From: Hydnum rufescens UP504 | Lineage: Eukaryota; Basidiomycota; Agaricomycetes; Cantharellales; Hydnaceae | Length of the DNA stretch: 64,000 nt | Assembly: GCA_014904985.1 (NCBI GenBank) | Contig: MU128948.1 | Coordinates: 87,174-151,173, forward strand | Reading direction: 5' to 3' | Part shown: in pieces, positions 59,610 through 64,000 of the stretch | How positions within the stretch are numbered: position 1 is the stretch's first letter | How the letters are laid out: each line of letters begins with the position of its first letter | Notes under the pieces: generated by a model | What the model was told of the DNA's origin: nothing | The model's input: the letters and a program-made list of their open reading frames with translations, nothing else | Database searches by the model: none | Position numbers and translations under genes: made by a program

Positions 59610-62600
59610 TTAAAATGTATCTTCTCGCAGCGTTTCCCTAACCACACTCCCCGCAACGATATAGCCCGTATCAGCCTCCGCCCCTGGCTCTTCCACAACG
59701 CCAGCATCGCCATCCACATGGCTCCCATTCCCATTCCCATTTACTTGCACCCCATTCTCAACCAGTCTCACAGCAGGACCACCAGCGCGCCTCCTAGTAG
59801 ACCAGTCTTCCTCGAGGCGCGAAAATGCTTCAGCCGAGGACGAATCGATGGACGGAATCGGCGGACCGCGATACGCGTTATTCCGCATTGCGAACGTGAG
59901 TAATTGTTTCCACCATGGGTCCTCCTGAAATTCCGAGCACGAGCACGTAACACATTAGCAAAGTAGATAGGGCTGCTTGAATTGAAAGGAAGAGAAGGTA
60001 TGGAAAGTGGTAGGATAAACAAAGGAAACCGGCATGCCTTAAGAATACCTCCATTCCCCACTATGACAAGCAGCTCTTTCGCCCGAGTGAGGGCCACGTT
60101 AAACCTCTTCGCCTCGAATATGATGCCCTTATTCAACCGCTGGTCTTCCGGTAGAAATCGTTTCGAAGAACGAACCGTCGAAATGATCACCACCCGGCTG
60201 CCAAAAAAAAAAAAACCCAAAAATCACGAACCCGGAGGTCAAAAAGTAATTCATTGAAGAAAAGGCGAGATACAGACTTCTCCCCACCCTGCAAGCTCTC
60301 CACATCCCCGACATCCACGGCGCCGAGCCCCATAGTTCGCAACGCCACACGAATTCGCCAGACTTGCTCCCTAAAGGGACTGATAATACTAATCTCGGGT
60401 GCTTTGAGGGATGTCTTCGGATCAATATATGCCGTGGTTGGGAATAGATACTTCGGCTCGGGCCCGACAACGCCTAGAAGACCGGTCACGATGTTCTTTA
60501 CTTCGTTTATCTCCCCAGTGTTGTAATATGACAAGCGCTCGTCGGTCCATTCTTCCGGGGAAGAACTACCCACGAAAAGGAAGGGAAAGTCTTCTGTGAT
60601 CAAGGCGGGCCACTTCACTAGAGAGGTCGATATCGTAGACGATGGAGCGCCCGCCACCAGCGTATCGTCGTAAAACTAGAAAAATGAGCACAGATAAGGT
60701 TGGATGGAAAGCATCAAGTGTTGATATAGTGCTAGTCATTACTGAAAGAAACTATCACACGTACAAGGGTGGAGGGAATCATTAGGATGGTAGGATGCGA
60801 CCGATAATTAATTGTCAAATTGCAGAACGGTGTGGCGATTGTTTGTGGCGGGGAATGAGATGTTTCCCTGTGAATATTCCGCCTCGCGTACGGATTTTCT
60901 CGATACAGGTCTCGTCCAAACAGGCGTTCAAGAAGACTAACGTCCATGTCGTGGCTCCGGCAATGTTCGCTCTCAATACGAGGGCCTAGCTGTCTTGAAT
61001 CGCCGCAAATGGTAATATGAGGAGTAGGGACGGAGGGCTTGATTGATGACGGATGTGGAGAGACGACAGTCAGGGGAATGCATATTTCAGCCTCGGATGC
61101 TTGGGCGGCTTCATCGACCAGGAGGAACCCGAAATGGTGATTGGATGGGAACGGTAACGAATCGGGAGCATAAAGGTGCGACTGGAAATGATCTTCAAGA
61201 ATTCCCAGGGAAGAATTTGTGCATCGCGCGAAAGACAAGAGGGAAGAATCAGTACAGGAAGTGACAATGACACGCTTGGAAAGAAGGATCCTGAATGATA
61301 AGGAGGGTTAAGCGGACTCTCGAAGATGGATGTGCAAGGCATAAAATACAGATGACATACTTGATCGAAGGTAATGCCCACGCCCCATTCTCGCTCCAGC
61401 ACCATCGCTGAAGATTAATGCGAACTTCGTCCATGGATCTATGCAGAAGGTGGTCCATGGACGGTAACGCTAGTAACTGAGGCTAATCGAACAGAGGAAA
61501 CTCACCGACTAGGATCATTCAGACGAAACAATATATCGGGCGCCAAATAATGGGAAAGACGGGCAGTAAGGGTATCTGCGGAGGAATTAGAAGCCCCACA
61601 GACTAAAATATGGGTACGGGGATGGTGCTGGAGGATTTGAAAGACAGCTTCGACGATTGTCTTGGTTTTTCCGGTTCCTATCGACGAACCAAATCAAAGG
61701 GGGAAAGGCCGTAAAAGTTGATGTGTCCACGAACCAGGAGGACCTGAGATCAGGTAGGGAACGGTGTGCCGCCCAAATACAATCGATTCTACGGCTAACT
61801 GCTAATCGGTTGGACAATGATAAACCAAAGCGAAGGTCACAATGAAACCCACTTTTTGTTGGCTATTCAGCTCGGGGTCTACCCATTTCATTTTGGGAGG
61901 AAATCCAGGATGAGAAGCACTTTGAACATCCCAATCACTAGGTTCAGGGAAAAGCCATCGCTTGGCAGCCGAAGTGTGACCTGTATCTGGATTCGAGATT
62001 TCTCCATGTAAAAATTCCAAAGCGAGGCGAGCCACAGTGAATTGACGTTCTTGAGGCACCTGAAACGAGTGAAACATTAAGGAAGAGAGCGATTCAAAGA
62101 CGTCAAATATACCCATTGTAAGTTAAACAACCCACTCTCCCACATATGAGGCAAAGAGTCGCATCGAAGAACGACTTCTCCTACTACCCGCTGCAGAGAG
62201 TGCACGCGGGCCTCAATGACACAACCCTGGAGCGTTCTGTCCCAAGGCCTTAATTGCCTCAGCCAGACAGTATCGTTTAATGAGACAGGAGGATAATTTT
62301 CGCGAATATGGGGAGCAGAGAGCGAGAACAGGGCATGTCTTTCTGCATTTGTAGAAGGAATTGCGGGGGGGGGAGCAAGCGGGACTTGATACATATTACA
62401 TAGCTGAAGCGCCAGTAAGCGCGCATGGTATTCCTCTGCTAGCAGAAGAAGCTATTCCAGGCAGATTGTCAGACTAAACCGAAATTACAGTGTATAGCAC
62501 CAACCCAACGCGTGCTATACGATGATGGGGTTGCAAGAGGAATTGCATGAAGGGGTAACTGTTGGGGCTGAGGACTGTTGTCATGCGCGGCGAGCCAGGC

Positions 62601-63052
62601 TTGTTCGCAAGCTTTTCTATTATCGACATCTCTACTCTCCAGGTAATCGAGAAGAGGGCCAGGATATAGTGTGGAAGCGTAGAATTTGAAGGAAATTTGG
62701 GGAGCTACATGTAATGGCACCACTTGCTCCTGTGCACTGGGGGGTGGTCTACGCAAGGGCCCAGATTAAAGCCCATCAGACCACGATATCTACGCGGTAC
62801 TCACCGCTGCCACTGGGGAATGTATGCCGGTGCGAGGCGATCAAGAGCAGGAGATGCCAGCATTCGCTCAATCGCGGTATCGACGGATGCAAATGCGAGG
62901 TTCCTTCTAGGTCGCCCTTTCCAAGACAATCTCCAGGAGACATAGTTCCCGGTGATCCCCACCAGCTCTGGATCATGGGGTTGGAGTTCCAGTGAAATTT
63001 TCTTGATCGTGTCCAGTCCTTCGTGGTAGTGTGATACTAAATTAACCTTGAC
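59610..63052 (-). CDS. SF1 RNA helicase of the Upf1/MOV10 (SDE3) type
   Basis: The C-terminal half has the full SF1 set: GPPGTGKT (split by intron 61678-61734), LVCGASNSSAD, DEAAQASEAE, CGDSRQLGP, NYRSHPTIL, STVRSS and NVALTRAKELLVIVGN. This order and spacing match MOV10/SDE3-like helicases, which act in RNA silencing and RNA surveillance. The N-terminal half (VSHYHEGLDTIKKISLELQP, WRLSWKGRPRRNLAFASVD) is less conserved. Many introns are short; one in the 3' region uses AAG|GC as donor (GGILK joined to EDPWWKQLLTF). Near 60,240 the frame is off by one at the junction QGGE to RVVIIST. The C-terminus, rich in Gly/Asn, ends REDTF with stop 59610. The start is unresolved, at or above 63,052. Divergent from seipin. 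Confidence 0.82.
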
Positions 63053-63402
63053 CTAGAGTTGCGACTCGGGGCCTGAGAATTAGAACAGGTCAACGGGACG
63101 AGATTTATTTCCTCTCAAGTCCCTGTACTAATGTGAATACACATCTCGATTCAATTCTTAACTTTGAAAGCAGCTCAATATGTCTGGACCTGACTAGTTG
63201 AGACGCTGGATTTCTAGCACCACGGACAAGCCATTTTTGAGATGCCTCGCACTCTCTTGAATGTCATTTGATTTGGTTTTGAGGTCTGGCCTCTGGGCAC
63301 TACAGTAGGCGATGTTGGCGTTGAGTTCTCTAACTCAAACCGGATGCGGAACTCCGAGGGACCTTGACACCTCGAGTTGAACGCTACGTTCCTCTCACGA
63401 CC
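63053..63402. promoter_or_regulatory. Divergent region between helicase and seipin
   Basis: About 350 bases; it should hold the first helicase exon and both promoters. CACTACAGTAGG near 63,299 recalls the MITE end, without a partner. Nothing else is clear. Confidence 0.35.
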
Positions 63403-64000
63403 ATGGACTCGCAAACAGAGCAAGAGCTACCACCGTTTCCTGTTCTCCTGAGAGCTCTAAGGCTTCGAGTACTGAGAATCCTGGCGCTGCCATTCACGGT
63501 CGTGCTTAATTCCTTCACCAACGTGCTTCGCGTGGTTGCACCTCTGACATTTCATATCTTTCTTCTGGCTTCCTTGATCCCATTTCTCGCCGGGACGAGT
63601 ATTGGCGTTGGTCTTATTATCAGGAGCTGGATATCGACTGAGTGGAGAGAAGTAGTTCACCTTCAGTATGGGGAGGGCCAACCCCCATACGCTGAATTCC
63701 AACTTCCCGAATTCTCTCAAATACCGTTCGATATATCTCTGGAGCTAATTCTCCCTGTTTTCGCGAAAAATACAGAGCTTGGTGCAGTTCTTTAATTTCT
63801 CCCTACCCACTAGTGCTAATTTCCAAGTGATGCACGGCTATATATTACAGGAAACTTTATGACGAATTTAAGGATTCGAACGCCCTCTAACAAAACCCTT
63901 GTTAGTGTCACTCGGCCATCGCTGGTTTTCCCCCCTCCCCTTATCTCCCCCTCCCCACCATATTCGTTCCTATTAGCGACTGCCGGAGTAGTCCACACAC
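63403..64000 (+). CDS. SEI1: Seipin, 5' part (cut by the window edge)
   Basis: Seipin is an ER membrane protein at lipid-droplet contact sites; it controls droplet formation. From ATG 63403 a short N-terminal helix region (PFPVLLRALRLRVLRIL) precedes a membrane segment (VVAPLTFHIFLLASLIPFLA). The luminal domain begins near VVHLQYGEGQPPYAEFQLPE, and the family core is SQIPFDISLELILPVFAKNTELGNFMTNLR, read across intron 63782-63850. The segment NTELGNFM matches the conserved seipin motif N-x-x-L-G-N/x-F-M. The 3' part lies beyond position 64,000. The gene is divergent from the helicase. Confidence 0.85.

Overview
The window is nuclear DNA of a filamentous fungus, most likely a basidiomycete of the Agaricomycetes (a Rhizoctonia/Ceratobasidiaceae-like genome is my guess). 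The evidence is genes split by many 50-70 nt introns with ordinary GT..AG borders, very short exons, close spacing, and fungal gene content: the ERMES subunit Mmm1, seipin, Spp2, an SRPK, an m-AAA protease and Fap7. There is no bacterial, organellar or viral gene organisation.

Layout. 1-157: end of an open frame with a 9-residue repeat. 985-2140 (+): MMM1. 3576-4841 (+): RBR-type RING ubiquitin ligase. 6221-7266 (+): WW-domain protein. 9471-10370 (-) and 10686-13339 (+): a divergent pair, a C2H2-like protein and a mitochondrial m-AAA protease. 13.3-18.3 kb: gene-poor, with one coding relic and one strong hairpin. 18818-21014 (+): SR-protein kinase, convergent with SPP2 (21972-23474, -). 23855-24747: a complete hAT-like non-autonomous transposon with an 8-bp target duplication. 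25.9-28.4 kb (+): an intron-rich peroxisomal acyl-CoA ligase. 28.5-46.4 kb: a gene-poor block with a large imperfect palindrome (arms about 31.87-36.91 and 37.63-42.89 kb around a 719-bp loop), a TA-flanked MITE in each arm, scattered relics of an acyl-CoA ligase paralogue, a scaffold gap and a second copy of the loop. 46.6 kb on: dense genes again, namely a small secreted protein, an unknown membrane protein, an M16 metalloprotease convergent with FAP7, a lumazine synthase relic, MEMO1 convergent with an SF1 helicase, and the start of seipin divergent from the helicase.

Many of the genes are housekeeping: organelle contact and lipid droplets (MMM1, seipin), mitochondrial proteostasis (m-AAA, perhaps M16), splicing (SRPK, SPP2), ribosome and nucleotide metabolism (FAP7) and peroxisomal acyl activation. 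They are neighbours, not an operon. Most coding regions must be read across introns, and several conserved genes also carry single-base indels, mostly in homopolymer runs. I interpret these mainly as sequencing errors, because the two copies of the loop differ in the same way. I found no convincing new molecular system. The most unusual structure is the palindrome, whose divergence rises from centre to outside and whose reality is clouded by the adjacent gap.
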